64,000 nucleotides of DNA from Spirosoma oryzicola (GCF_021233055.1 NZ_CP089538.1:4170501-4234500); one strand, 5' to 3'; positions 18,378-28,047 are shown, numbered from the stretch's first letter. The notes: generated from the sequence alone by a model not told the origin. Program-made: numbers and translations.

Positions 18378-20717
18378 TTATCCGTTGACCAGTGATGAAA
18401 TAGTTACGTCAACTGATTTTGTGGCTGTACGTCTTTTCTGAGTGTTGTATAAGTCCGCCAAAGCCAAGAGATACGATAGCGTCGATTCCGCACCCTGGTT
18501 CTGATTCACGCGGTCGATGTGCAATCCATCACGGCAACCGCCGGTCTGCTGATCATAAATCGACAGTCCCAAATCGTTCAAACCGGTGAACCACTTGAAG
18601 ATCCGGATGGCAGTCCGATGCCATTGGTCGTCGCCGGTTAGTTCAAAAGCTGCCAGACAGGCGGCAACAGTACTCTGCGCTTCCAGTGGCTGCTGGTCAA
18701 AATAAGCACGGGTCTGGCCTTTTGTATAAAATCCGTTGGAGCCAATTGGCTGAAAATGTCCCCGTTCTGAAGTTTGTAGGTTGGTCAGCCAGCGCAACGA
18801 ACGCAAGCCTATCTCTACTAACCGTTCTTCGCCGGAGCGGATCATCACATGAGCAAGTACCGCGTTATCATACGATAAGGTATTTTCAAACCAAGGCCAG
18901 TCTGGTGTTGCCGTTTCGGTATACCGGAATGCCAGTTTATCAAGCAATTGCCGCTGAATTTTCTTGGCCAAACGGTCATCATTAAAACATTTCTGATACT
19001 CGTAGATACCCAGTAAGGCAAAGGCCCAGGCTCTCGGCGAAGTCATCTCAGCGATACTGGGAAGCACTTTTTCCATCAGACTCATTGCCCAGGTGATCGT
19101 GTTTCGGTCCGTTGACCGGCCAATACACACGCCCAGCGCCCATATGGTCCGCCCTGTACTATCGTCAGAGCCTACATCCTCCAGCCAGCGACGGTCGTAG
19201 CTCATGAAGTTGCGGAACCGCCGGTGATCTTCCGTGTAGGCGTGATTCAAGAACGCGCAGTAATTGTCAGCCGCCTGACTTAATGTACGGTCGCCTAAGC
19301 CCGCTTCCTGAACCATGATGGACAAGATAAGTGCCCGCGCGTTGTCGTCGGTGCAATAACCTTCTTCGTAGTATGGCAAATGATAACGGGCGTGCTGAAC
19401 AATACCAGTCGAGTCGGTCAAGCGGAATAAGTGATCAAGCCGAAGTGTCGGAAGTTTGAAGGCAGCACTACCGTTCCCACCCATATCATACGGCGTTTGG
19501 TTATTGATAGTGCTCATACGCTCCTGACGAGCTTGGGCAAACGATCTGGCATACTCCTGAATAGCCCGCTCCCAGATCATGTCACGACCCATCATGTAAG
19601 CCTTTTTCCGCATGGCATGACGCGCTGGTTCGTCGGCGAGCAAATTAATGATCTGGTCGGCAATTGCTTCCGAATCGCCGAAAGGCACAAGCGTACCCCG
19701 CCCCTCCGCCAGCAACTCCTCTGCATGCCAGTAGGGAGTCGATACAACCGCTTTGCCACAGCCAAAGGCGTACGATAGCGTTCCAGACGTTATCTGAGCC
19801 GGATTCAGATAGGGTGTAATGTAAATATCGGCTGCGCCAAGGTATTCTAGAAGATCGTCCAGTTCGACAAATTCATTGTAGAAACGCACGTTCTCGCTAA
19901 CGCCACAGTCTTCTGCCAATTTTACCAGACTATCTCGATACGCTTCCCCTTCGTGGCGGATCAGGTGCGGATGCGTCGCACCGAGTACCATATACACTAC
20001 GTTCGGGAACCGCTCTACAATCCGTGGCAGAGCGCGGATTACATTTTCGAGACCCTTATTTGGCGACAATAAGCCAAAAGTAAGTAACGTCTGTTTTCCT
20101 TCCATACCGAAACGATCCTTGTAGAAATGAGGATCGACAAACGGCATATCGGGAATACCATGTGGCACCAGATCTATTTTTTCTTCCGGTACTTCGTAAA
20201 TATTGATCAGAAAATCGCGGCCTTTCTCTGACATGCAGATTACTCGCGACGAGAGGTCCGCAATACTCTTAAGAACTAGTAACTGTTCTTCATTCGGATT
20301 TTTAAGAATGGTATGGAATGTTGTCACAACGGGCATTGTGAGGTTCCGGAGCAATGTCAATATGTAACTACCAGCTGGACCGCCAAAAATTCCGTACTCA
20401 TGTTGCAAGCAAACCACTTCTGTATCCTTCGAATTCAAGAATTCGGCGGCTTTACGATACGCTTCCTGATCATGCTGATAGAAATCGTAGCGAACCTCGC
20501 TTGGGTAATCATACCCATCAAGCGTATCATTCACGGAAACAACCATTGCCCGCGAATCGGGAATGAATGTATTGTACGATTTGTATAAATCAGATGTAAA
20601 CGTAGCAATACCACACTGACGAGGAAGATAATCGCCAATGAATGCTACATTTTTAGGATTGTGCGCCCATATCGTTGAGTCGTTTCTATGCGTTGTCATA
20701 GCCGTTAGGAATGTCAT
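18378..20717 (-). CDS. GT4 glycosyltransferase fused to an alpha/alpha-toroid domain
   Basis: 779 residues. Residues about 20-400 form a GT-B glycosyltransferase of family GT4: NVAFIGDYLPRQCGIATFT at the N-terminus, TFGLLSPNKGLENVI for the donor half, and YITPYLNPAQITSGTLSYAFGCGKAVVSTPYWHAEE containing the donor-site region. Residues about 430-750 are helical with repeated tryptophan-rich segments (YCTDDNARALIL, WPWFENTLSYDNAVLAH) like an alpha/alpha-toroid glycosidase. An alternative start six codons later is equally possible. The pairing with GH130 93 bases downstream suggests mannoside metabolism. Confidence 0.82.
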   Translation of the reverse strand: MTFLTAMTTHRNDSTIWAHNPKNVAFIGDYLPRQCGIATFTSDLYKSYNTFIPDSRAMVVSVNDTLDGYDYPSEVRYDFYQHDQEAYRKAAEFLNSKDTEVVCLQHEYGIFGGPAGSYILTLLRNLTMPVVTTFHTILKNPNEEQLLVLKSIADLSSRVICMSEKGRDFLINIYEVPEEKIDLVPHGIPDMPFVDPHFYKDRFGMEGKQTLLTFGLLSPNKGLENVIRALPRIVERFPNVVYMVLGATHPHLIRHEGEAYRDSLVKLAEDCGVSENVRFYNEFVELDDLLEYLGAADIYITPYLNPAQITSGTLSYAFGCGKAVVSTPYWHAEELLAEGRGTLVPFGDSEAIADQIINLLADEPARHAMRKKAYMMGRDMIWERAIQEYARSFAQARQERMSTINNQTPYDMGGNGSAAFKLPTLRLDHLFRLTDSTGIVQHARYHLPYYEEGYCTDDNARALILSIMVQEAGLGDRTLSQAADNYCAFLNHAYTEDHRRFRNFMSYDRRWLEDVGSDDSTGRTIWALGVCIGRSTDRNTITWAMSLMEKVLPSIAEMTSPRAWAFALLGIYEYQKCFNDDRLAKKIQRQLLDKLAFRYTETATPDWPWFENTLSYDNAVLAHVMIRSGEERLVEIGLRSLRWLTNLQTSERGHFQPIGSNGFYTKGQTRAYFDQQPLEAQSTVAACLAAFELTGDDQWHRTAIRIFKWFTGLNDLGLSIYDQQTGGCRDGLHIDRVNQNQGAESTLSYLLALADLYNTQKRRTATKSVDVTISSLVNG

Positions 20718-21046
20718 TAAGACCGGATTGTAAACTTAGAAAGTCTACTCAGCTTACAGTCTGTGTTTTTAGTAAAATAGACTTATGTAGGCTTTTGTTT
20801 AACTCTTCCAGACTTTTTTGACTTTACAGAACGCAGATGCTGCTTGCAAAGAAATATTACACTATAAAATATAATTTTTACAACACCGACTTACTAATTA
20901 ATATGAATTCATGAAGAGGGTTTATTACTTAAATTGTTCACTACCTCTACTGCTAATTACTCTGCCATTTTCTGTAGCAACGCTCATCAGTTAGACTTTT
21001 ACTTTCGGCTCAAAGCCTAGTTGATGAGCGTTGCTTTATGGCGGGG
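20718..21046. other. Intergenic stretch with a 13-bp inverted repeat
   Basis: No gene. GCAACGCTCATCA (20977-20989) pairs with TGATGAGCGTTGC (21022-21034) around a 32-base loop, followed by a short T-run. It could terminate a rightward transcript, or the leftward gene ending at 21047. Confidence 0.5.
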
Positions 21047-21382
21047 TTATGAACGGGGTGCTAACTTTATATAGGCAGGTTGTATTGACTCGTATTTACC
21101 CGTGTAGCCAAGATGAGGCTGGAACTCATAGTACGTCAATTCAATATCTTCAATTTCGGTAAAGCGAAAGATCTGCCAACGCTCGTCATTCTCCTTATAC
21201 AATGTTGGAATGACATCCCGGCAAAAACCGTATAAGCTTGGCACCTGCGTTTCTTTATGCAGGCCCGCCATATAAGGTTCAATCGTTCGCCATATGCTAT
21301 TGTGCTTGATTTGAATAACCCGTTGGTCTGTTATAGCGATACCGATAAGTTTGAGAAAATCGTTTTGTATCTGTGGATTCAT
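21047..21382 (-). CDS. Small unknown protein
   Basis: 111 residues from the MNPQIQNDFLKLIGI start; the frame is open 33 codons further upstream but that part looks non-coding. It contains RVIQIKHNSIWRTIEPYMAGLHKE and TYYEFQPHLGYTGKYESIQPAYI. It is soluble with no motif I can name, and one of a scatter of small genes in the AT-rich, gene-poor stretch. The start is the most uncertain part. Confidence 0.5.
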   Translation of the reverse strand: MNPQIQNDFLKLIGIAITDQRVIQIKHNSIWRTIEPYMAGLHKETQVPSLYGFCRDVIPTLYKENDERWQIFRFTEIEDIELTYYEFQPHLGYTGKYESIQPAYIKLAPRS

Positions 21383-22039
21383 GGTTTGGGTGGTTAGTAG
21401 TTTCAAAGAATACACGTTGAAATACTGACTATTGTAATTCAACCCTATACCATATAATATGCCAAACCTGCTGATACCCAACGATTTTTTCCTTTTTTAT
21501 TTCACCATATTACCAAATTAAACATATGATTAATTCATTCAATCAACCAATTAAAATCGCCGTATCAACTGGTAACATGTGCTCTTTGATCATTCTATTT
21601 TAGCAACTTTATTAATGTAACTGAATTTACATATTTTGTATAATAATTTTTTAGTTGTTAAAGACCTACATTAAATATAGATCAAAATTTTGCGAAGTGT
21701 CCTCTTAGCTAATTTCGTGCTAAACCTGTCTACAATCCCTTGAAAACAATTATATGTGCAACTATTTTTATCAAAATCCATCTATTGGTAACACTCGATA
21801 AGCATTATAACCTGTTACCTTATACGCCTGATGAATAACTTGATTCATCAGGCGTATATGTATAGATCCTCCCCAAAGCTCACTTTCTGGGAAGTCGGCG
21901 CTTAAGGTTCAATCTTTCCAGACACCAAAATTCGTCTTTAGGAAAGTGGTTGTATTGGCAATGTAATTGTCAAATTCAACAATAGCCGCATAGCAATAGC
22001 ACTTGGTCGCTTACTGAGAAATTTTACCTGGGCCCCGGC
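21383..22039. repeat. AT-rich spacer with a perfect 16-bp inverted repeat
   Basis: About 650 bases without a credible gene. A perfect hairpin of 16 bp is present at 21821-21836 and 21843-21858 around the six-base loop AACTTG. There is no T-run on the plus strand, so it is not a standard terminator. Confidence 0.6.
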
Positions 22040-22483
22040 CTAGCCTTCGACTTCTTCGGCTTCAAAATAGCGCTCTGCCAGCTTAACAACCATATCCGGC
22101 CGCAACGGCTTGTGCAAAAAATCGACGATAGCATTATCAGACAAAGCGCGTTGGTGGTCATCCGGATTCAGCGAAGTAGTTAGCATAACCACAATAACCT
22201 TGGCTTTGTAGGCCTTGTCCAGCTTGTGATACAATTCCATGAAATCCCAGCCTGTCAGACCAGGCATATTGATATCCAGGAAAATGATGCCTGGTCTGGG
22301 TATGTGATGGGTTCCTTCGTAATCACCGGAGACCGTCAAAAACGCCAGGGCTTCTTCAACGTTGGTTATTGCTTTAACATTTACTCCTATATCCGCCCTT
22401 TCTACCGCCTTCGACTGAGCCAGGTTAATGAACCGGTCATCGTCAACGAGGAGCACACAATCAAGATTCTTAAACTTTTTCAT
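22040..22483 (-). CDS. CheY-like response regulator (receiver domain only)
   Basis: 147 residues, one receiver domain. The acidic pocket is LLVDDD at 11-16, the phospho-acceptor is Asp70 in FLDINMPG, then MLTTS near 117 and Lys in FLHKPLRP near 130. There is no output domain, as in the single-domain regulators that pair with PAS or phytochrome histidine kinases. It lies 9 bases downstream of the kinase gene, so the two should form one operon and a phosphorelay. The output target is unknown. Confidence 0.9.
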   Translation of the reverse strand: MKKFKNLDCVLLVDDDRFINLAQSKAVERADIGVNVKAITNVEEALAFLTVSGDYEGTHHIPRPGIIFLDINMPGLTGWDFMELYHKLDKAYKAKVIVVMLTTSLNPDDHQRALSDNAIVDFLHKPLRPDMVVKLAERYFEAEEVEG

Positions 22484-22492
22484 GCTAGCTAA

Positions 22493-23599
22493 TTAGTGTG
22501 ACTGAAGATCGACGTTCGGAATGGTAAAAAAGAACGTACTTCCCTCGCCAGGTTTCGACTCAACCGTTATTTCTCCGCCGTGCATTTCTACAATTTTTTT
22601 GCAGTGAGCCAGTCCGATACCATTGCCATCGTAGGTATCCCGACCATGCAGACGACGGAAGATTAAAAATATTTTATCCTTGAAGGCGGGATTGATCCCG
22701 ATACCGTTGTCACGTACGGCAAACTTCCAGAAGCGATCAGCTCTTTCGGCTGAAATACTGATTTGAGGAGCGGTGTCTAGTTTTCTAAACTTAATGGCAT
22801 TACCAATCAAGTTTTGAAATAACTGCCGTAACTCAACAGGATAGGCGGCAAGGGTAGGTAAATCAGCACATTGAATTTCAGCGCCGGACAAGGCGATGTT
22901 AGTCGCCAGATCTTTCACGAGTGTACCAACCAGTTGGTGACAGTCAACTGTTGACAGGTATTTCTCTTTACCTAACCGCGCGTAATCCAACAAGCCCTTT
23001 ATCAGATCGCGCATACGCTCAGTGCTCTGATTGATCACATCGAGGTACATCGCTGCCGTTTCGTCAAGTTGCGGGGCGTATTCATGCTGCAACAACTCGA
23101 CGAAATTATTAACGTTAAGAAGCGGCTCCTGCAAATCGTGCGAAGCGATATAGACAAACTGTTCCAGCTCCTTATTGCGCGTCTCCAGTTCCTGTAGATG
23201 CTTTTTGATCGTTCTTTCGGACTGCGTACGCTCGGTTAGATCACGTGTGATTTTAGCAAATCCAGTAACCTCTCCGCTTTCGTCGTGAACCGCCGTTATG
23301 GTAATATCTCCCCAAAATCTACTTCCGTCTTTGCGAATTCTCCACCCTTCATGACAAGCGCTACCAGTAGTCGACGCTTCATTCAGTAGACGGGTAGGCA
23401 GATCTAACTGGCGGTCTGTGTCGGAGTAAAATGTTCTAAAATTCTTACCTATGATTTCCCCAGCAAGATATCCTTTGATTTTCTCAGCTCCTTTATTCCA
23501 TGTTTCAACGTTTCCCTCCTTGTCCAGCAGAATAATAGCGTGATCTTCTATTTCTTCCACCATTCTTAATAATCGGAGCTGGGGCACGCTAATAGTCAT
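22493..23599 (-). CDS. PAS-domain sensor histidine kinase
   Basis: 368 residues, cytoplasmic with no membrane segment. A PAS domain spans about 12-122 (IILLDKEGNVETWNKGAEKI, then KITRDLTERTQSE), a short coiled coil leads to HisKA with the phospho-accepting His154 in ASHDLQEPL, and the ATPase domain has NAIKFRK, DNGIGI and GNGIGLAHCKKIVEMHGG (N, G1 and G2 boxes). It signals to the response regulator just downstream. The absence of membrane helices suggests an intracellular signal bound by PAS. Confidence 0.92.
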   Translation of the reverse strand: MTISVPQLRLLRMVEEIEDHAIILLDKEGNVETWNKGAEKIKGYLAGEIIGKNFRTFYSDTDRQLDLPTRLLNEASTTGSACHEGWRIRKDGSRFWGDITITAVHDESGEVTGFAKITRDLTERTQSERTIKKHLQELETRNKELEQFVYIASHDLQEPLLNVNNFVELLQHEYAPQLDETAAMYLDVINQSTERMRDLIKGLLDYARLGKEKYLSTVDCHQLVGTLVKDLATNIALSGAEIQCADLPTLAAYPVELRQLFQNLIGNAIKFRKLDTAPQISISAERADRFWKFAVRDNGIGINPAFKDKIFLIFRRLHGRDTYDGNGIGLAHCKKIVEMHGGEITVESKPGEGSTFFFTIPNVDLQSH

Positions 23600-24568
23600 A
23601 TATGTTAGTTTTTAGCTAAGAGTACATTTACTTATCTGTCATCTACTTCTATACCGTTGAGAAACAAATGTAAATCAAATGTACCCACTAATGAATAATT
23701 TCTCATATCTGAAAATACTTATTTACCCACGGGTACATTGACTAACATATAGGTAAGCTCTACTATGTATAGCTTTTTTATCGAGTAGGCCACAGGCTCA
23801 GCCTGCTATATAGGCTGATGTAAGCACAAACCATCCATTTGTGATTGAAACTGGTAATACGACTCTACTGGGTTACTGATTGACTGTCAGTTCGAAATAG
23901 CTTCGAATTGTATTTCAGCAATTAGCGTTAAGTCAGTGAAGAAGTGATGTGATATTTACAGACAATGCTATCTAAAGAGCACTATTAAGGGCTACCTACA
24001 AAAAAGGATACGATGAATGCTAAAACGCCCGGTCAAGATATCTTGGCCGGGCATTCTTGATTCATTCAATCGCAGACAATCAGTAGACGCCGTTGCTGTC
24101 CGAGACGACTTTCTTAATTAGAAATTGGATAAAGCGCACTTTCCTTGCAGGCTACCATATAAAACTTTATCAATAACATATTGTTTAACCTATCTCAAAT
24201 CATGTAAACTTATTTACTAAGAGGTATAAAATTGACATGTGAATGAGAACAGAACGTACTCATACCGATTAGTAAATGATTCTTCAAAAACCACAAATAC
24301 AGTGTTACTTTTAACGTAATAATAATTGGATAAAGCGTATTGCACTTAGGCAAGCTCTACTTTGCGGGGCTTGCTTACTTATTACAGCCTGTCACAACGA
24401 ACTTTACATATATACGTTCGGTTAAGATTCTTAGATCTTGACTACACAAAAAAAGCCTGACTCGAACTAAGTCAGGCTTTTTTTATTGTACATCTGATAG
24501 TAGATAACAAGCGATTGCATAAACAGACATACCCATTTGAACCGTTGTCAGTTACGTAAGATAATCTA
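23600..24568. other. Gene-poor stretch with hairpins and two copies of the GGATAAAGCG motif
   Basis: Nearly 970 bases without a credible gene. It holds a near-perfect 26-base palindrome at 24027-24052 (one T/G mismatch), copies of TTGGATAAAGCG at 24125 and 24326, a GGCAAGC/GGCTTGC hairpin after the second copy, and a terminator at 24448-24484. Confidence 0.5.
24448..24484. terminator. Bidirectional intrinsic terminator
   Basis: GCCTGACT (24455-24462) pairs with AGTCAGGC (24470-24477), flanked by seven A on the left and seven T on the right, so it can work both ways. It would stop the leftward gene ending at 24569. Confidence 0.8.
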
Positions 24569-24808
24569 CTAGCTTGGCTTGTTCAGTGCTTCTTTCCATT
24601 CCTGCTGTAGTTCGCTTAAACAAGATCCTGACACTTGTTCAGCTAAGTCATGATTCAATTGGACTAACCCATTATTCACAGGACACATGGTGTCCAATTG
24701 ACTAATCAACCGGATAAGCTGTAACTGCTCATCTGGATCGATTAGATGAATGAATTTTGCCGCATAACTGAATGCATAGCGTTCTAATGCGTTACTTAAT
24801 GAGAGCAT
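24569..24808 (-). CDS. Small unknown helical protein
   Basis: 79 residues, predicted mostly helical, with the stretches LERYAFSYAAKFIHLIDPDEQLQLIRLI and CLSELQQEWKEALNKP. No known domain and no membrane segment. A terminator lies 85 bases downstream. It may belong with the similar small helical gene at 24918, since both are soluble and leftward. Confidence 0.45.
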   Translation of the reverse strand: MLSLSNALERYAFSYAAKFIHLIDPDEQLQLIRLISQLDTMCPVNNGLVQLNHDLAEQVSGSCLSELQQEWKEALNKPS

Positions 24809-24917
24809 AATATCTCTTACAACTTATCAGAGTAAACAATCTGACTACATAACGAAATAGAGAATCATTAAGTTACTTAATAATACCTAATATTAACAAA
24901 TTTCATTCTCAATAACT

Positions 24918-25334
24918 CTAAAGATTAAGCCGCTTTTTAATGTCGAGGCACCATTGAAGTACGGTTTGTGTATCCTCAATTATCATCAGTGCTTGCTGGG
25001 CAATGCTTGTTTCTTCTTCGGTAGTCACCAAATCCTTTCTTAACTCGTCTAATCCGGAAACGATTTTATTTTTAAGTTGAACAAGCTCGATCAGTTGAAC
25101 CCTATTCTCATCATCTACTAAATCGCTACGAGAATGAAAATCTGTCTGCTCGTCAATAGCTTTTTGTAGTAATGTGTTCCAATGACGAAGTTGATTGATG
25201 GCTTCCATCCAATCGCCAAGTACCCCTGAAAGGGGCTGACTGGTAGAGTAATCAGTAGCTTTGTTAATGCGCTTAGTCATGAAGTTTTTCCGGGTAGATA
25301 GTCTCTCTTCAACAAAAGATGTATTAATACTCAC
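24918..25334 (-). CDS. Small unknown helical protein
   Basis: 138 residues, or about 120 if translation starts at the internal MTKRINKATDY. Residues 45-135 are amphipathic helices (INQLRHWNTLLQKAIDE, VQLKNKIVSGLDELRKDL), suggesting a coiled-coil or helical-bundle protein. No recognised domain. It lies in the gene-poor region 110 bases from the 79-residue gene and in the same direction. Confidence 0.45.
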   Translation of the reverse strand: MSINTSFVEERLSTRKNFMTKRINKATDYSTSQPLSGVLGDWMEAINQLRHWNTLLQKAIDEQTDFHSRSDLVDDENRVQLIELVQLKNKIVSGLDELRKDLVTTEEETSIAQQALMIIEDTQTVLQWCLDIKKRLNL

Positions 25335-25771
25335 TCAATAGCAAATAACAACATCCATTACGGCAATTCATACAAGCTCACCTTGTAGTAAGGTACTTAC
25401 GCTGATACCCGGATCAGGGATCTTTAGCTTAGTAATAATCTGTATAATTTTTCATATCTATCTGCTTACTGACTGCTAGTTAGCTCAGCTTTTATAGTAT
25501 TTCATCGATTAAATATGCGCTCACTGGGCTCACTATTGGCGATCTCCTATTTGCTCGAGCAAATACATAAACTTTATCGGGTAGCCCTTGGCCAATTTGA
25601 TGAAGAGTCCAAGAATAGCCCTAGTTGAGAACCAGTCTGCCAAGTACCTCTGTTCATTGGGCAGAAGGGTGTAGAGACAAGTAAGCCCGAATGTATAGTG
25701 CTTGGACTTATTGACGATGAACAAACCTCTTTATAGACTGCGGTAACTAGTCTCTAATACAGCCATTTAAC
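25335..25771. other. Gene-poor stretch
   Basis: AT-rich and without a supported gene. A leftward 63-codon frame at 25533-25724 has no recognisable motif and is not called. Confidence 0.4.
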
Positions 25772-25823
25772 GGATAAAGCGCAACCATGATACACTTACG
25801 GGTATCATGGTTGCGCTTTATCC
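25772..25823. repeat. Perfect 22-bp inverted repeat with an 8-base loop
   Basis: Arms at 25772-25793 and 25802-25823 are perfectly complementary. The outer part of each arm is GGATAAAGCG, the motif also found at 11387, 24125 and 24326. No T-run follows, so a plain terminator is unlikely. A small palindromic repeat family or a structured RNA are the alternatives. Confidence 0.8.
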
Positions 25824-26070
25824 TATTTAATTTCCGATTTGATCGTTATTCATCAACAGCCTGTCAGTGTTGCTCTATCATGTTCTTGTATGCGGGCCTA
25901 TTTTAGAAGATCACTACGACCAGCGACCCGTCATCTGGATGAGAAACAAAATGTATTAACAGATAAGGCTATTGCTTTCTAGAAGTATCCATTAGGGCTT
26001 ACACGTAAATAGGGGGTTTTCCCCGGAACGAAACGGGCGTATACCCGTAATGTTCGGCAAAAGTAGCTTG

Positions 26071-26078
26071 TACCTTTG
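26071..26078 (+). promoter_or_regulatory. Host-type -7 box close to a small ORF
   Basis: TACCTTTG matches TAnnTTTG exactly and ends 6 bases before the ATG at 26085. Just upstream are two small hairpins, GGGGGTTTTCCCC and ACGGGCGTATACCCGT. Confidence 0.45.
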
Positions 26079-26084
26079 CCTACG

Positions 26085-26255
26085 ATGAATAACCCCCTGC
26101 CCTCCAATAATGATGCCAACCTTCATCTGTTTAGAGAACAGTTGGCAGCTTATATACGCAGCGTTCAGGCGCGTAACCGACGCAGTAAATCAGTTATGCA
26201 GGCAACACAGCGGCTTGTCAAGCAACTACAGCTTCCACCGATACTATCTTGTTAA
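26085..26255 (+). CDS. 56-residue basic peptide, unknown
   Basis: MNNPLPSNNDANLHLF followed by a basic amphipathic helix (IRSVQARNRRSKSVMQATQRLVKQLQ). An exact -7 promoter box lies directly upstream. It is 80 bases before the LytTR gene on the same strand, so it could be a leader or partner peptide of that regulator. Support is limited to codon plausibility, the promoter and position. Confidence 0.4.
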   Translation: MNNPLPSNNDANLHLFREQLAAYIRSVQARNRRSKSVMQATQRLVKQLQLPPILSC

Positions 26256-26335
26256 AGAGAACTAGTAAAGCGCCGGATTAGCATAGTCCGGAGTTTTCTC
26301 TTGAAAATACTATTAGCCCTGCTTTTCATCACGTA

Positions 26336-26725
26336 ATGTCTGTAGCCTTCAAAAGTTCCGACGACTTGCCTAACCCTTCACTGCTTCGCATCTATACGAA
26401 AGCAAAAGGGTCTCATTGGGTAACTACCGACAATTTGGTCTATCTAGAGGCTATTGCTAACTATACTTGGTTGCGTTGGGCGGACAGTGCCCCAACCCTT
26501 TCTCCCCATACCCTTAAGGTATTTGTCAACCAGTTACCACTTGCTGATTTTGTTCGCATCCATCGGCGCTATCTGGTTAATCGGCAATTTATATTTCAAA
26601 TAGAAGTAGGATTAGACGGAGCTGTTGCTCACTTAAAGTCAGGATTAAGTCTGCCTGTTTCGCGTCGTAAGCTCGTGTCTTTGCGTCGGCAATTAATAGG
26701 CATTCCACTCATTAAAAAAGAGTGA
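26336..26725 (+). CDS. Standalone LytTR DNA-binding protein
   Basis: 129 residues. Nearly the whole protein is one LytTR domain: WVTTDNLVYLEAIANYTWLRW, then FVNQLPLADFVRIHRRYLVNRQFI and SLPVSRRKLVSLRRQL. LytTR domains bind DNA through beta-strands, usually as the output of a response regulator. Here there is no receiver domain, which is common in Bacteroidota. It probably acts as a small transcription factor. The 56-residue ORF upstream may be in the same transcript. Target genes are unknown. Confidence 0.85.
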   Translation: MSVAFKSSDDLPNPSLLRIYTKAKGSHWVTTDNLVYLEAIANYTWLRWADSAPTLSPHTLKVFVNQLPLADFVRIHRRYLVNRQFIFQIEVGLDGAVAHLKSGLSLPVSRRKLVSLRRQLIGIPLIKKE

Positions 26726-27186
26726 CCGATAGCGCACAACTTAGTACTATTTTATACTACGTACAGCTACTGCGATAAACCGAGCTTATGCCTATTATGA
26801 GCTAACATACCTACATCTGGCTCCTCAGAATTATTGAATCAGTAAAGTGCGTTCTTCCCTCCGATCGTGGCCGATTTATATAATCGTGATGGTATTATAA
26901 GCAAAATGACACTACTTTCATTTTCAGCTAGTTGGAAACGAAACGCCCCCCGTCTTTAAGGGTATGGTTCATTCATACCATGTGCGGTGAAATACGTTTT
27001 GCTAAGAAGTTTGGGACTCAATGTCTTTGTAACTAAAAGTTTGACTACAATCTAGGTTTCAAACTTAGTCGTAAGCTAATTCCTAAAACGCATAAAAGCT
27101 CGTCTTGCCAATAGTTACCGTTTTGAAGAAGGTTTTGGTCAGAAGGCCGTCTAAAAATCGTCTAGCTGCTGTACCGTTTTTTACAC
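26726..27186. other. Intergenic stretch with no gene seen
   Basis: About 460 bases between the LytTR gene and the terminator of the T9SS fragment, with no credible ORF and no clear repeat. Confidence 0.4.
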
Positions 27187-27222
27187 AAAAAAAGCCCGTC
27201 AGCGGTAAGGCTGACCGGGCTT
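27187..27222 (-). terminator. Terminator of the T9SS fragment gene
   Basis: A GC-rich stem (GCCCG..CAGC with CTGACCGGGC, one bulged base) is followed on the minus strand by TTTTTTTGTG. Confidence 0.75.
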
Positions 27223-27248
27223 ATCAGTAAAATAAACTTTTGACTACG

Positions 27249-27833
27249 CTATGGCCGCACGAGCTTGATCTGCTGGCGCTGGGTTGCTGTACGCACATCC
27301 AGTAAGAGGATGCCTTGCGCGTTACCTAGCGGTAGGCTTACCCGGTCTGTAGAAGCTGCCTCCTTAATGCTCTGGCCATGCAGGGTCTGGCCCTGTAAGT
27401 CAACTAATTTCAGTTGCACCGTCTGACCGCTTACCACGCTAATCTCTACCTCCGCCGATTGGCCGACGACCGGGTTGCCCAGCACCTTCACCATTAGCAA
27501 CGAGCCTGCTTCCGGCACTGCTTCACGGGCATTACCGCTACCCGTAGGTTCAGTGCCGTAGAAGATCACTCCGTTCTGATAAGCCGTAACTCGGGCGTTG
27601 AGCGTGAAGCTGCTATTGTTGATATACGAGTAGTCGTCGCTCTGCACAAACCGGCTGTAGTCCTGCTTGGTAGCAGTAGCAGGCTGAAGCGGGAAAAAGA
27701 ACGTAAAGAACGCGTCATAAAGTGAACCGTAAATTAGTTGGATAATACGAAAAGGAAATCCGCATCGTAGATTGTGGACGGGGCGGACAACTACCGGCCC
27801 GGGGCCACTTGAGTGTGTCAGTCGCGGGGGCAA
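27249..27833 (-). pseudogene. C-terminal fragment of a T9SS-sorted surface protein
   Basis: The frame encodes 194 residues. From about residue 50 (LQPATATKQDYSRFVQSDD) it reads as the C-terminal part of a large secreted protein, with a T9SS type A tail (VVSGQTVQLKLVDLQGQTLHGQS...LLLDVRTATQRQQIKLVRP). The first 45 residues are unlike any secreted domain, have no signal peptide and look like translated junk. So the gene has lost its 5' part, and translation, if any, starts artificially. The break near 27.69 kb may mark an insertion or deletion joint next to the prophage. The terminator downstream is intact. Confidence 0.65.
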
Positions 27834-27935
27834 ATTTAGCCTAATCCCTTCAGATAGAGGTTCCCCATTTCACCCAACATGTAAAAAAATGAACATTTGT
27901 GTGGACTACTAAGAACTTTGTCTCTCTAAATGCGC

Positions 27936-27980
27936 TGGCAGCAGCCTACCTAAAGTTTTACTTTAAGCAGGCTGCTGCCA
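27936..27980. repeat. Large hairpin with 12-bp and 6-bp stems
   Basis: TGGCAGCAGCCT (27936-27947) pairs with AGGCTGCTGCCA (27969-27980), and inside, TAAAGT pairs with ACTTTA. No gene ends here, so its role is unclear. Confidence 0.6.
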
Positions 27981-28015
27981 GAACATAGTTTGGCGAGACT
28001 ATTTCAACAAAAAAA

Positions 28016-28047
28016 TTACCCGACTTCAAGCGGAGCCGGGCGGTTTT
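28016..28047. terminator. Terminator-like hairpin, T-runs on both sides
   Basis: CCCGAC and GCCGGG pair with one mismatch, with seven A before and six T after. It could end the leftward remnant at 28152-28324. Confidence 0.5.

Noticed and set aside
25533..25724. Leftward 63-codon frame in the gene-poor zone
   Set aside because: No recognisable motif, no clear start signal and no conserved neighbour. It could be a transposase remnant, but nothing in the sequence proves it.
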